From positions 1-33,095 of the IMG/VR virus record IMGVR_UViG_3300032093_013277: 33,095 nt of DNA. One strand, given 5' to 3'. Below the pieces are notes generated by a model, which saw only the letters and a list, made by a program, of their open reading frames with translations, searched no databases and was not told where the DNA came from. The stretch comes from a virus. Below, piece after piece: positions 24,263 to 30,929 of this stretch. Each line of letters starts with the position of its first letter. Position 1 is the stretch's first letter. The translations under genes and the position numbers were made by a program.

Positions 24263-24760
24263 ATGAAAGTATTCATTACAAGCGACACATTTTTTGGCCG
24301 TAAACTTAATGCGGTTTCTAATGGATTTGAAACATTAGAGGAAATGGAAGATCAAATTATAGAAAATTGGAATGGGAAAGTAAAACCAAATGATGTTGTT
24401 TATCATCTTGGCAATTTTGGTTGGGATCCTATCTCAACCGAATCTTCCATAATTCATCTCAATGGAACAATTTTCTTTGTTGGTGGTGAATATGATAAAC
24501 ATCTCTCGGAAAACTCTCTCATCAAAGTAGGTAAACATCACCTACTTCCCGTCATTGCCGAAATTCCTAAACTTAACCTTGTCCTTTCTCATTGGGCACT
24601 TGAAAATTGGTTAGGTAAATCTGAAGGAACTATACATCTACACGGTGGTGAAAAATCCCAAACTAAAATTGATAAACGTTTTTGTGTTAATGTGAAAAAT
24701 TGGAATTGGTCTCCTGTTGAATATGATTTCATCAAGGAAATAGTTGATGGTGTTAATTAA
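24263..24760 (+). CDS. Calcineurin-like phosphoesterase homologue with lost metal ligands
   Basis: A 165-residue relative of small phage metallophosphoesterases. The framework is clear: MKVFITSDTFFGRK, LEEMEDQIIENWNGKVKPND, VVYHLGNFGW, LNGTIFFVGGEYD, LVLSHWALENW and IHLHGGEKS. The catalytic positions are changed. SDTHF is SDTFF (His to Phe10), HLGDF is HLGNF (Asp to Asn51), GNHD is GEYD (Asn/His to Glu76/Tyr77) and GHSH is GGEK (both His lost). Only Asp8, Asp78, His110 and His127 remain. It is probably a non-enzymatic derivative retained for binding, not a broken gene, since the frame is intact. It ends just before promoter copy 2. Confidence 0.75.
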   Translation: MKVFITSDTFFGRKLNAVSNGFETLEEMEDQIIENWNGKVKPNDVVYHLGNFGWDPISTESSIIHLNGTIFFVGGEYDKHLSENSLIKVGKHHLLPVIAEIPKLNLVLSHWALENWLGKSEGTIHLHGGEKSQTKIDKRFCVNVKNWNWSPVEYDFIKEIVDGVN

Positions 24761-24761
24761 A

Positions 24762-24834
24762 TTGTTAATAAGTTTTTGATTAAAAATTTTCCACTTTGGA
24801 GAATTATGATTATATTTACTATATAATTAATTAA
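24762..24834 (+). promoter_or_regulatory. Two-part early-type promoter, copy 2
   Basis: Element A TTGTTAATAAGTTTTT (24762-24777) and element B (24795-24834), starting TTTGGAGAATTATGATTATA, ending TATATAATTAATTAA. A-to-B start distance is 33. The ATG follows element B by only six bases, so the leader must be very short. Confidence 0.7.
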
Positions 24835-24840
24835 TCAATA

Positions 24841-25182
24841 ATGTATAAACACGACGAAAACACTATCGATCCAAGAGATACAAATCTCGTAACTTATTCA
24901 CCCGAATCAAAACGATTTATCGTTGAAGCTTCTTCATTGAAAGCAAATGGTATTGAACCGATATCACATCTTTACACCATCGGTGGAACCAAATTTGTAG
25001 TTCATCTTTGGTCAGAAAAATTCCAAACTTATATTTGTTATCGATTCAAAGAACAAAAATGGTTTAGAGGTGAACTTATCGCTGATATATTCACACCATA
25101 CTTTGGAATTCTAACCGGTGGTAACGATTCAAAAGCTCATACTGCTTCCTTTGGTACAGAACTTCATATACTTAACGACTAA
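24841..25182 (+). CDS. Hypothetical protein behind early-type promoter
   Basis: A 113-residue protein with no recognised domain. The visible sequence is mostly strands and turns: TNLVTYSPESKRFIVEAS, LYTIGGTKFVVHLWSEKFQTYICYRF, then WFRGELIADIFTPYFGILTGG. A single compact beta-rich fold is plausible. It is the first gene of a run of small genes under copy 2 of the repeated promoter, with the next start 10 bases after its stop. Likely an early accessory protein. Confidence 0.7.
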   Translation: MYKHDENTIDPRDTNLVTYSPESKRFIVEASSLKANGIEPISHLYTIGGTKFVVHLWSEKFQTYICYRFKEQKWFRGELIADIFTPYFGILTGGNDSKAHTASFGTELHILND

Positions 25183-25192
25183 AAATAAAACC

Positions 25193-25399
25193 ATGAAAAA
25201 ATCAACAAAAACTCTAATCAAAGACGCAAAAATTCTTAATGCACAAAAATTTATGGACAAATATGGAGATGATCCAGAATTTGTTTTACTTGATGCAGAT
25301 AATCTTATGAACGTAAATGAAGGATTTCTAAATATCGACTATGATGGAATCAGTATTTTGTTTTGTGATGGTCAACTAGATTCGATTTCTGATTGTTAA
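25193..25399 (+). CDS. Hypothetical small protein
   Basis: A 68-residue protein from ATG 25193, beginning MKKSTKTLIKDAKILNAQKF and ending in an acidic, beta-like part (FVLLDADNLMNVNEGF, ISILFCDGQLDSISDC). A longer reading frame to 25118 has a start inside the upstream gene and no likely initiation signal. ATG 25193 follows a typical A-rich leader (AAAAATAAAACC). Its stop codon lies within element A of promoter copy 3. No function can be proposed. Confidence 0.65.
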   Translation: MKKSTKTLIKDAKILNAQKFMDKYGDDPEFVLLDADNLMNVNEGFLNIDYDGISILFCDGQLDSISDC

Positions 25400-25476
25400 T
25401 AACTTTTAACATTTTTTAACAGTCTAGATTTTTTTCTTTGGAGAATTATGATTATATTTACTATATAATTAATTAA
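25393..25476 (+). promoter_or_regulatory. Two-part early-type promoter, copy 3
   Basis: Element A TTGTTAATAACTTTTA (25393-25408), overlapping the preceding stop, and element B (25437-25476), nearly identical to copy 2. A-to-B start distance is 44. Confidence 0.7.
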
Positions 25477-25487
25477 ACAATACTAAA

Positions 25488-25742
25488 ATGACAAAATCAG
25501 TTCAACAAAAGCAAATTCAAAAAGTCCACAATGTTTCTATGCAATGTATAACTCACCTTGTAAAAAACAAAGGGGTTTCCGTAAAAGAAGCTGAAGATAT
25601 GATAATCGAAATTTTGAAAGAATCTGCTTCTTACATACAAAACGGTAATGTTGATTTTGTAATTGCAACATTGAAAATGACTTTCCTCGATCAATCAGTT
25701 GAACAAGCTTCTAAAGATATTCTTAAATCACTTCTTAAATAA
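25488..25742 (+). CDS. Hypothetical small helical protein
   Basis: An 84-residue, largely helical protein: MTKSVQQKQIQKVHNVSMQC leads to KNKGVSVKEAEDMIIEILKESASYI, then VDFVIATLKMTFLDQSVEQASKDILKSLLK. The middle reads like a small helix-turn-helix-like or UBA-like helical bundle, but no signature is certain. It is under copy 3 of the strong promoter and is followed six bases later by the next gene. Probably early. Confidence 0.7.
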   Translation: MTKSVQQKQIQKVHNVSMQCITHLVKNKGVSVKEAEDMIIEILKESASYIQNGNVDFVIATLKMTFLDQSVEQASKDILKSLLK

Positions 25743-25748
25743 TCAACA

Positions 25749-26018
25749 ATGACTCATACAGAATTCAAACTCATCGTAAAAACCCCAATCCTAGAATCTG
25801 CCGGTTATTCAACAAAAGCAATACATTACAAAATTGGTGATTCTATCACAGTTGATGAACAAACATTTATCAATCTTCAATCCGGACAAACAATCGAACG
25901 ATTTACTCGAGAGGGAATCATTCAATTCGACAAATACAACTTCGAAAATGAAGTTAATTATACTCAAGTTACAATAGAATACGGAACAAAAAAATTTGGT
26001 CAACGTAAAAACAAATAA
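25749..26018 (+). CDS. Hypothetical small protein
   Basis: An 89-residue protein, probably beta-rich in the first half (TEFKLIVKTPILESAG, IHYKIGDSITVDEQTFINLQSG), with a basic C-terminal tail (KKFGQRKNK). No domain recognised. It lies between the 84-residue early gene and the nucleotidyltransferase, ending one base before the latter's ATG, so the three are almost surely on one transcript from promoter copy 3. Confidence 0.65.
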   Translation: MTHTEFKLIVKTPILESAGYSTKAIHYKIGDSITVDEQTFINLQSGQTIERFTREGIIQFDKYNFENEVNYTQVTIEYGTKKFGQRKNK

Positions 26019-26019
26019 T

Positions 26020-26757
26020 ATGCCTCAAATTTTCAAAGTCGGTGGATGCGTAAGGGATTCAATACTTGGTATCGATTCCAAAGACATCGACTTCACATTT
26101 GTACTCGATAATCTAGATAGAACGGTAGAAGAAGGTTTCGAAATAATGACCAAATGGTTAGAACATAAAGAATTCACTATATTTCTTTCCACTCCTGCAA
26201 TGTTTACAATCAGAGCAAAATTTCCTAAAGGAGATCCAAACGAAGGTCTTGTAGCTGACTTTGTTCTTGCAAGAAAAGAAGTTGGTTACAAACCAGGTAC
26301 AAGACAACCTATACTTGAACTTGGAACTCTCGAAGATGATTTGATTAGAAGGGATTTCACACTCAATGCTCTAGCGGTTGATTATGATGGTAATCTAATT
26401 GACTTATTCGATGGACAATCCGATCTCAAGAAAGGAATTCTTAGAACTCCACTCGATCCTAAAATCACAATGATGGACGATCCATTGAGAATACTTAGAG
26501 CATTGAGATTTTCAATAACTAAAGGTTTTGAAATTGATCAATCTATATTCGATGCAATGTCCCAACCTGAAATACTACAAAAACTGAAAACAACAGTTTC
26601 TGTTGAAAGAATTAGGGATGAGGTTTTCAAAATGATGAAACATGATACTATAGCTTCTATCAAATTGCTTACTCATGTTGATACACATTTGATACCAGGT
26701 TTCTTTGAATTGGTGTTCTCGAAAGGTTTATGGTTAAAACCTACATTTGAATTGTAA
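26020..26757 (+). CDS. CCA-adding/poly(A) polymerase-type nucleotidyltransferase, short form
   Basis: A class II tRNA nucleotidyltransferase-type protein of 245 residues. The head motif is VGGCVRDSILG (8-17 region), followed by catalytic KDIDFTF (Asp22, Asp24), a third carboxylate in VADFVLARKEVGY (Asp80), the nucleotide-binding RRDFTLNALAVD (110-121), LIDLFDGQSDLKKG and DDPLRILRALRF (153-164). The head and neck are complete, but most of the body and tail of the usual 380-450-residue enzymes, which hold the tRNA, are missing. It may add CCA or single nucleotides to tRNA ends, or act on another RNA. The start ATG 26020 was chosen over a TTG eight codons upstream because it gives the normal N-terminus and does not overlap. 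Confidence 0.88.
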   Translation: MPQIFKVGGCVRDSILGIDSKDIDFTFVLDNLDRTVEEGFEIMTKWLEHKEFTIFLSTPAMFTIRAKFPKGDPNEGLVADFVLARKEVGYKPGTRQPILELGTLEDDLIRRDFTLNALAVDYDGNLIDLFDGQSDLKKGILRTPLDPKITMMDDPLRILRALRFSITKGFEIDQSIFDAMSQPEILQKLKTTVSVERIRDEVFKMMKHDTIASIKLLTHVDTHLIPGFFELVFSKGLWLKPTFEL

Positions 26758-26774
26758 AACTTAAAAACAAATAT

Positions 26775-27005
26775 ATGACAACAATCATCTCAAGTCCTTT
26801 GAGTAAGGCAAAAGAAGTAGAAATCGTTTATGAACGTATTTTACAATGTGAATCTATTGATGAAATGGGCTATGCCAGCAAGTTAGTAGATTTGTTACAA
26901 GAATCTCAACCTGAAGAAAAGGAAATCATTCAAGATATGAGAGACCTTGTATGTGATTTAACTTTTCGATTTTATTTTGAACGATATCCAATATCCAAGA
27001 ATTAA
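26775..27005 (+). CDS. Hypothetical small helical protein
   Basis: A 76-residue acidic protein, almost entirely helical (SKAKEVEIVYERILQCESID, ASKLVDLLQESQPEEKEI, MRDLVCDLTFRFYFERYP). No domain recognised. It is 17 bases after the nucleotidyltransferase with an A-rich leader, and ends just before promoter copy 4, so it is the last gene of the copy 3 unit. Confidence 0.6.
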   Translation: MTTIISSPLSKAKEVEIVYERILQCESIDEMGYASKLVDLLQESQPEEKEIIQDMRDLVCDLTFRFYFERYPISKN

Positions 27006-27010
27006 TAAAA

Positions 27011-27079
27011 ATGTTAATAACTTTTTGATCAAGAATTGTCAAATCTGAAAACTTTTTATTATTTTTACTATATAATTAA
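27011..27079 (+). promoter_or_regulatory. Two-part early-type promoter, copy 4
   Basis: Element A ATGTTAATAACTTTTT (27011-27026) and a more divergent element B (27044-27079) that starts TCTGAAAACTTTTTATTATT but keeps TTTACTATATAATTAA. A-to-B start distance is 33. The conserved part defines the core: TTTACTATATAATTAA. Confidence 0.6.
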
Positions 27080-27094
27080 AAACCATATAAATCA

Positions 27095-27481
27095 ATGAAG
27101 AACCTAATTCTATTCCGAGGTCTTCCTGGTTCAGGAAAATCCTCATTAGCTGAAACACTTTGTGAAGAAGTTTGGTCAGCTGACATGTATTTTGAAAAGC
27201 ATGGTGAATACTTTTTTGATGCAACTCTTTTGAAAGATGCACATCAATGGTGTCAATCTCATGTAGAAAAATCAATGTTTGATGAAGTTTCCAAGATTGG
27301 TGTAGCAAACACCTTTACACAAGAATGGGAAATGAAACCTTACTTTGATTTAGCCAAAAAATACGGCTATAGAATTTCAACAATTATCGTTGAAAATCGT
27401 CATGGTTCAGAAAATGTCCATGGGGTTCCAGTTGATAAAATAGAATTGATGGAAGACCGATTTGAAATTAAACTATACTAA
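27095..27481 (+). CDS. P-loop kinase-like protein (AAA_33/polynucleotide kinase type)
   Basis: A 128-residue P-loop protein: LILFRGLPGSGKSSLAETL with Walker A Lys15, then EVWSADMYFEKHGEYFFDATLLKDAHQWCQ (the D-x-[YF]-F segment of N4BP2-like and T4 Pnk-like kinases), ANTFTQEWEMKPYFDLAKKYGY and a strand ISTIIVENRHG with HGVP near the end. This pattern is typical of small nucleoside or 5'-polynucleotide kinases related to the N-terminal domain of T4 Pnk. The T4 Pnk phosphatase half is absent. RNA-end repair or nucleotide phosphorylation is likely. It is close to the nucleotidyltransferase gene, which also acts on RNA ends, and is under promoter copy 4. Confidence 0.8.
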   Translation: MKNLILFRGLPGSGKSSLAETLCEEVWSADMYFEKHGEYFFDATLLKDAHQWCQSHVEKSMFDEVSKIGVANTFTQEWEMKPYFDLAKKYGYRISTIIVENRHGSENVHGVPVDKIELMEDRFEIKLY

Positions 27482-27483
27482 AA

Positions 27484-27732
27484 ATGAAAGCAACATTAAA
27501 ATTTGACTTAGATGATATCGATGATAGAATGGCACACTTACGTTGTGTTAAATCTACAGATATGGCAATTGTTTTATGGCAAATTGTAACGAACCTTGAA
27601 AAGAAAGTTCAACACGAAGTAGAAAGTTTTGAAGCCGATTCAGATCCCTCGGATGGTGTATATGCAGCATTCAGGAATATCCGAGAATTGCTAGATGAAC
27701 ATGGAATTAATGTAGATGACCTCATAATGTAA
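27484..27732 (+). CDS. Small conserved-type phage protein, unknown
   Basis: An 82-residue acidic protein. Features are an N-terminal KATLKFDLDDIDDRMAHLRC and a long helix with STDMAIVLWQIVTNLEKKV, then a short acidic loop and a helix ending HGINVDDLIM. I recognise the type as a recurrent small phage protein found near nucleotide metabolism genes, but no function is known to me. It starts two bases after the kinase-like gene, so the two are co-translated. It ends just before promoter copy 5. Confidence 0.7.
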   Translation: MKATLKFDLDDIDDRMAHLRCVKSTDMAIVLWQIVTNLEKKVQHEVESFEADSDPSDGVYAAFRNIRELLDEHGINVDDLIM

Positions 27733-27735
27733 AAA

Positions 27736-27805
27736 TTGTTAATAACTTTTTACCACAAGTATTTACAATTTGAAGAATTATGATTATATTTACTATATAA
27801 ATTAA
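27736..27805 (+). promoter_or_regulatory. Two-part early-type promoter, copy 5, before sigma gene
   Basis: Element A TTGTTAATAACTTTTT (27736-27751) and element B (27769-27805) starting TTTGAAGAATTATGATTATA, with one extra base in TATATAAATTAA. A-to-B start distance is 33. It drives the sigma-factor gene 17 bases downstream. Confidence 0.7.
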
Positions 27806-27821
27806 AAACCAATATATACGT

Positions 27822-28430
27822 ATGAAAAAAACAAAGCAAGAATCACTAAAAGACTTGGGAATCCGTTTCAAAGAAACGAAATCAGAAAAAGCATTCAACG
27901 ATTTATACAATCGTATTAGACCCGGATTATTCCATTATGTCAACAACATCCTAAAATCACCTGAAGAATCAGATCACGTCGTTTCAGCCGTTATGTCTAC
28001 CGTATACGATAAAATCGATACATACGATACAAAATGGCATATCTCCACATGGATTTATCGAATAGCTTATACCGCTGCTTGCATGGAATTAAGATATCGT
28101 GGACAAAGAAAAACTACTCCACTTTCTTATTTCGAAAACAGCGAAAATAAAAATTGGACTTCCAAAATAGAATATGATGCCATAGAAAATTTTGCAGATC
28201 ATTTAGTAGTTCAAGAAGAACAAAACGAACACAATGCAGAAATGCAAAAAGTTCGTAGAGTAATTTCTAAACTACCTGCAGAATACCGAGATGTCATTCA
28301 TGAAAAATTCTATAACGAACTTTCTTACGAAGATATTCACAAGAAATTGGATATTCCGATTCATACAGTAAAAAATAGAGTAGCTCGTGGAAAACGAATC
28401 TTCAAAGAAATTTATGAAAAGGAATCTTAA
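27822..28430 (+). CDS. ECF-type RNA polymerase sigma factor, likely late-gene sigma
   Basis: A 202-residue sigma factor with region 2 and region 4 only. Region 2 (about residues 20-100) shows AFNDLYNRIRPGLFHYVNNI and the core-binding and -10-recognising KWHISTWIYRIAYTAACMEL. Region 4 (about 140-198) shows ISKLPAEYRDVIHEKFYNELSYEDI and a helix-turn-helix HKKLDIPIHTVKNRVARGKRIF. It directs RNA polymerase to specific promoters. In T4 the analogous small sigma is gp55, which reads TATAAATA. Here TATAAATA-like motifs precede structural and sugar genes, so this protein is the best candidate to use them. It is itself behind early-type promoter copy 5. Ends 17 bases inside the next gene. Confidence 0.88.
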   Translation: MKKTKQESLKDLGIRFKETKSEKAFNDLYNRIRPGLFHYVNNILKSPEESDHVVSAVMSTVYDKIDTYDTKWHISTWIYRIAYTAACMELRYRGQRKTTPLSYFENSENKNWTSKIEYDAIENFADHLVVQEEQNEHNAEMQKVRRVISKLPAEYRDVIHEKFYNELSYEDIHKKLDIPIHTVKNRVARGKRIFKEIYEKES

Positions 28431-29394
28431 AAATGTTATCGTAACCGGTGGTGCTGGGTTTATTGGTTCTCACGTCGTAAAGACTCTTAATCGAGTCTTA
28501 CCGGAAACGAATGTTTATATAGTTGATTGTTTAACTTATGCCGGCAGCATGGAAAATGTTGCCGGTACTGAGTCTCATTTATTCTATATGGATATTCGAG
28601 ATAGAGATGTTCTAGAAAATCTTGAAGAATATGATATTGATGCTATTATTCATTTGGCTGCAGAATCTCATGTAGATAGATCAATAGAAGATCCTCTAGT
28701 TTTTGTTGAAACCAATGTTATAGGAACTGTTAATTTACTTGATCTAGGTCTCAAATATAAAAAGAAAAATCCAGACTTTATATTCTATCACATTTCAACC
28801 GACGAGGTATTTGGAACTTTAGGATTTGGTGATAAACCTTTTAATGAGGAAACTCCTTACGATCCACATTCACCTTATTCAGCAAGTAAAGCTTCATCCG
28901 ATCATTTTGTTCGTGCTTATGCAGATACTTATGGATTGAATACATTGATTTCAAATTGTTCGAATAACTACGGACCTAATCAATATCCAGAAAAGCTAAT
29001 TCCAGTTGTAATCAAATCTCTAATAGAAAGAAAACCTATTCCTATTTACGGTAAAGGTGAAAATATCAGGGATTGGTTATATGTTGAAGATCATGCTGAA
29101 GCTATTGTAGAAATCTTACAAAAAGGTCGTTTTGGTGAAACTTATTGTATCGGTGGCGATTGTGAACTTTCAAATCTAGACCTTGTAAAAAGGATCATTC
29201 TAAAATTTGATGAAATAGAAAAAACTTATTCAACAGATTTGATTAGTTTTGTTACTGATCGTCCTGGACATGATTTAAGATATGCAATAGATCATTCTAA
29301 ATTAACTAAGGAAATTGGATGGAAACCTCGATATTCATTGAATTATGGGTTAACCTCGACAGTTGAATGGTATATTAGGTATTTCAAGGAATGA
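28414..29394 (+). CDS. rfbB: dTDP-glucose 4,6-dehydratase
   Basis: Converts dTDP-glucose to dTDP-4-keto-6-deoxyglucose, the entry point to most deoxysugars. It is an extended short-chain dehydrogenase of 326 residues with VTGGAGFIGSH for NAD, HLAAESHVDRSIEDP, STDEVFGTLG (the Thr-Asp-Glu triad specific for this enzyme), YSASKASSDH (Tyr155, Lys159), NNYGPNQYPEKLIP and GKGENIRDWLYVEDHAEAI. ATG 28414 gives the correct N-terminus. A GTG nine codons upstream would deepen the overlap with the sigma gene. It would supply the substrate of the 2,3-dehydratase encoded 19 kb upstream. No thymidylyltransferase (RfbA) or epimerase (RfbC) is in the window, so dTDP-glucose must come from the host or from genes outside. 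Confidence 0.93.
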   Translation: MKRNLKNVIVTGGAGFIGSHVVKTLNRVLPETNVYIVDCLTYAGSMENVAGTESHLFYMDIRDRDVLENLEEYDIDAIIHLAAESHVDRSIEDPLVFVETNVIGTVNLLDLGLKYKKKNPDFIFYHISTDEVFGTLGFGDKPFNEETPYDPHSPYSASKASSDHFVRAYADTYGLNTLISNCSNNYGPNQYPEKLIPVVIKSLIERKPIPIYGKGENIRDWLYVEDHAEAIVEILQKGRFGETYCIGGDCELSNLDLVKRIILKFDEIEKTYSTDLISFVTDRPGHDLRYAIDHSKLTKEIGWKPRYSLNYGLTSTVEWYIRYFKE

Positions 29395-29397
29395 ATA

Positions 29398-29420
29398 TAT
29401 AGTAAAAAAAGTTCATATAA
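29398..29420 (+). promoter_or_regulatory. Promoter-like string ATATAGTAAAAAAAGTTCATATAA-type
   Basis: A TATATAGTAAAAAAA block followed by GTTCATATAA, ending three bases before ATG 29424. The first part resembles 3861-3876 before the sheath gene and the second resembles the motifs at 12888 and 32848. Promoter or A-rich translation leader. Confidence 0.3.
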
Positions 29421-29423
29421 ATT

Positions 29424-29720
29424 ATGAAGGAAAAACTAAATAGCTTCAAGAAATTCAATTCGGTGAAAGAAAAACTTAAAGAGGAAAAAGCAAATGTTAA
29501 GTCACATAAAAAACTCGTTTCTTTAACTGAAGATTTTCATGATGCTCAATTAAAGCTACAATCTTTACAGAAGCAATATATCACAACAGAAAAACAAAAC
29601 AAAAGTGAAAGAGAAAGGCTTAAAGCAGAAATTATCGAACAAACTCGAATCGTTAAAGAAAAGGGTAAAGCGTTCAATAGAGCTTTGGGTGAACAGGAAA
29701 TTATTGACCTTGAAATCTAG
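29424..29720 (+). CDS. Small coiled-coil protein, unknown
   Basis: A 98-residue, very charged protein (mainly Lys and Glu) that is almost certainly one long helix or coiled coil: FNSVKEKLKEEKANVKSHKK, LTEDFHDAQLKLQSLQKQY, then SERERLKAEIIEQTRIVKEK. There is no Cys, Trp or catalytic motif. It could be an anti-termination, scaffolding or chaperone-type protein. It begins 29 bases after the RfbB gene and is followed four bases later by a membrane-anchored protein, with which it may act. Confidence 0.65.
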   Translation: MKEKLNSFKKFNSVKEKLKEEKANVKSHKKLVSLTEDFHDAQLKLQSLQKQYITTEKQNKSERERLKAEIIEQTRIVKEKGKAFNRALGEQEIIDLEI

Positions 29721-29724
29721 CAAA

Positions 29725-30207
29725 ATGAAATTATACAATTTTTGGTCTTGGCCAGCACAACTTATATCCGATATTCGTGAATGGAATATCGTTAGAAAAG
29801 CTCTAAAAGAAGTTGCTGTACAAGAAAAATTCAAAACGTTCAAATATGAATTAAGGATCGATAATCTTAGTCGAGTTTATACAGTAATAAACATTCCAGA
29901 AGAACTTTGGGAATATGATAAACGTAATATGGTTTGGCCTTGGATGCTTGAACAATTACGAGAATTAGATGAAATGTTAATGACTGTTCAATTAAACGAC
30001 CTCCTTTATCCTGAAGTAGATAAAATAGCTGATGCACCAGCTTATTTAGTTATTCTAAAATCATCTAGAGAATCCATATCTTTTTGGAAATTCTTAAGAT
30101 GGTTATTCAATTGTGTATTCGTAACATTTTCTTTAATAATCATTAATGCATTGATTGCCAAAATTTTTGGACAGTCAATTATTCAATTTTTCATATCCTT
30201 ATTTTGA
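29725..30207 (+). CDS. Membrane-anchored protein, unknown
   Basis: A 160-residue protein with a soluble N-terminal part (MKLYNFWSWPAQLISDIREW, then a strand segment YELRIDNLSRVYTVINIPEE and NMVWPWMLEQLRELDEML) and one C-terminal hydrophobic span (WLFNCVFVTFSLIIINALIA) near residues 128-150. It would be a tail-anchored inner-membrane protein. ATG 29725 is preferred over the longer frame from 29605, which lies wholly inside the upstream gene. Its TGA overlaps the TTG start of the nuclease gene. Function not recognised; presence of a membrane anchor suggests a role at the host envelope. Confidence 0.65.
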   Translation: MKLYNFWSWPAQLISDIREWNIVRKALKEVAVQEKFKTFKYELRIDNLSRVYTVINIPEELWEYDKRNMVWPWMLEQLRELDEMLMTVQLNDLLYPEVDKIADAPAYLVILKSSRESISFWKFLRWLFNCVFVTFSLIIINALIAKIFGQSIIQFFISLF

Positions 30208-30929
30208 AAACAATAACAGGTAACAACGGTGGAAGATACTATGTTGTAAACGAACAAACAGGTCTTGCACTACCATCGGTGACTACAATTCTTGGTCACA
30301 CATCAGATAAATCCGGTTTAGAAGCTTGGGTAAAACGAGTCGGTCAAGCAGAAGCTGATAGAATATCACAATTTGCTGCAAATCGAGGAACATATATGCA
30401 TTCACTCCATGAACACTATTTGAATGCAAAATTCATTGAAGATTTACAAAATCCTCTACAAATTGCATTTCAACGAGCAAGGGAAGATTGTTCTTCTCTT
30501 TCCCTGGAAGAAATTGAATGCGGTAAAGATTTATTCTTACAATTCCATCACAATTCTGATTTTTATGAGGATATAGGTGAAGTAATTTTTCAAGAAGTTC
30601 CCGTTTGGTCATTAAAAGGTGGTGGATATGCAGGTAGATTAGATTTGGGTATACGTTCAAAATCCGGAATTCCAAAAATTATAGATTTCAAAACGAGCAG
30701 AAAACCAAAAAAACGAGAATGGATTGAAGGTTATTTCAAACAAGTTTCTGCTTATTCAGTAGGTATGTTTGAACAATATGGAATCTTTCCTGAACAATGT
30801 GAAATTTGGATCAGTTGTGAATCAGGAGAAGTTCAAAAATTTATTCTTACTCAAGAAGAAATCAAAACCTGGTTCAAAGAATTTCATAAAAATGTAGTAC
30901 AATATCATAAACAATTTACTCAAGTTTAA
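30204..30929 (+). CDS. PD-(D/E)XK nuclease (exonuclease type)
   Basis: A 241-residue nuclease with a RecB/lambda-exonuclease-like core. Key pieces are LPSVTTILG near the start, RGTYMHSLHEHYL (helix with conserved His), EVPVWSLKGGGYAGRLDLGI (Asp147), KIIDFKTSRKPKK (Asp161, Lys163) and FKQVSAYSVGMFEQYG (the Q-x-x-x-Y motif). This set is seen in phage and mitochondrial MGME1-like exonucleases, which degrade DNA ends in recombination or maturation. It starts at TTG 30204, overlapping the stop of the membrane-protein gene, and its stop overlaps the next ATG by one base. Tight coupling suggests an operon with the following glycosyltransferase. Confidence 0.85.
   Translation: MKTITGNNGGRYYVVNEQTGLALPSVTTILGHTSDKSGLEAWVKRVGQAEADRISQFAANRGTYMHSLHEHYLNAKFIEDLQNPLQIAFQRAREDCSSLSLEEIECGKDLFLQFHHNSDFYEDIGEVIFQEVPVWSLKGGGYAGRLDLGIRSKSGIPKIIDFKTSRKPKKREWIEGYFKQVSAYSVGMFEQYGIFPEQCEIWISCESGEVQKFILTQEEIKTWFKEFHKNVVQYHKQFTQV

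Noticed and set aside
24263-24760. Phosphoesterase called as a pseudogene
   Set aside because: There is no stop, frameshift or truncation. The changes are focused on catalytic residues while the framework is kept, so a pseudoenzyme is the better reading.
25118-25192. Longer start for the 68-residue gene
   Set aside because: The extension lies inside the preceding gene and has no A-rich leader, whereas ATG 25193 has one.
24762-27805. Repeated 70-85-base units considered as CRISPR or insertion-sequence ends
   Set aside because: Copies are hundreds to thousands of bases apart, are direct only, and each lies immediately upstream of a start codon. That is a promoter pattern, not an array or transposon.
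28387-28413. Upstream GTG start for the RfbB gene
   Set aside because: It adds nine residues not typical of the family and lengthens the overlap with the sigma gene. ATG 28414 gives the usual N-terminus.
29605-29724. N-terminal extension of the membrane-anchored protein
   Set aside because: The added 40 residues are an out-of-frame reading of the upstream coiled-coil gene. ATG 29725 follows its stop cleanly.
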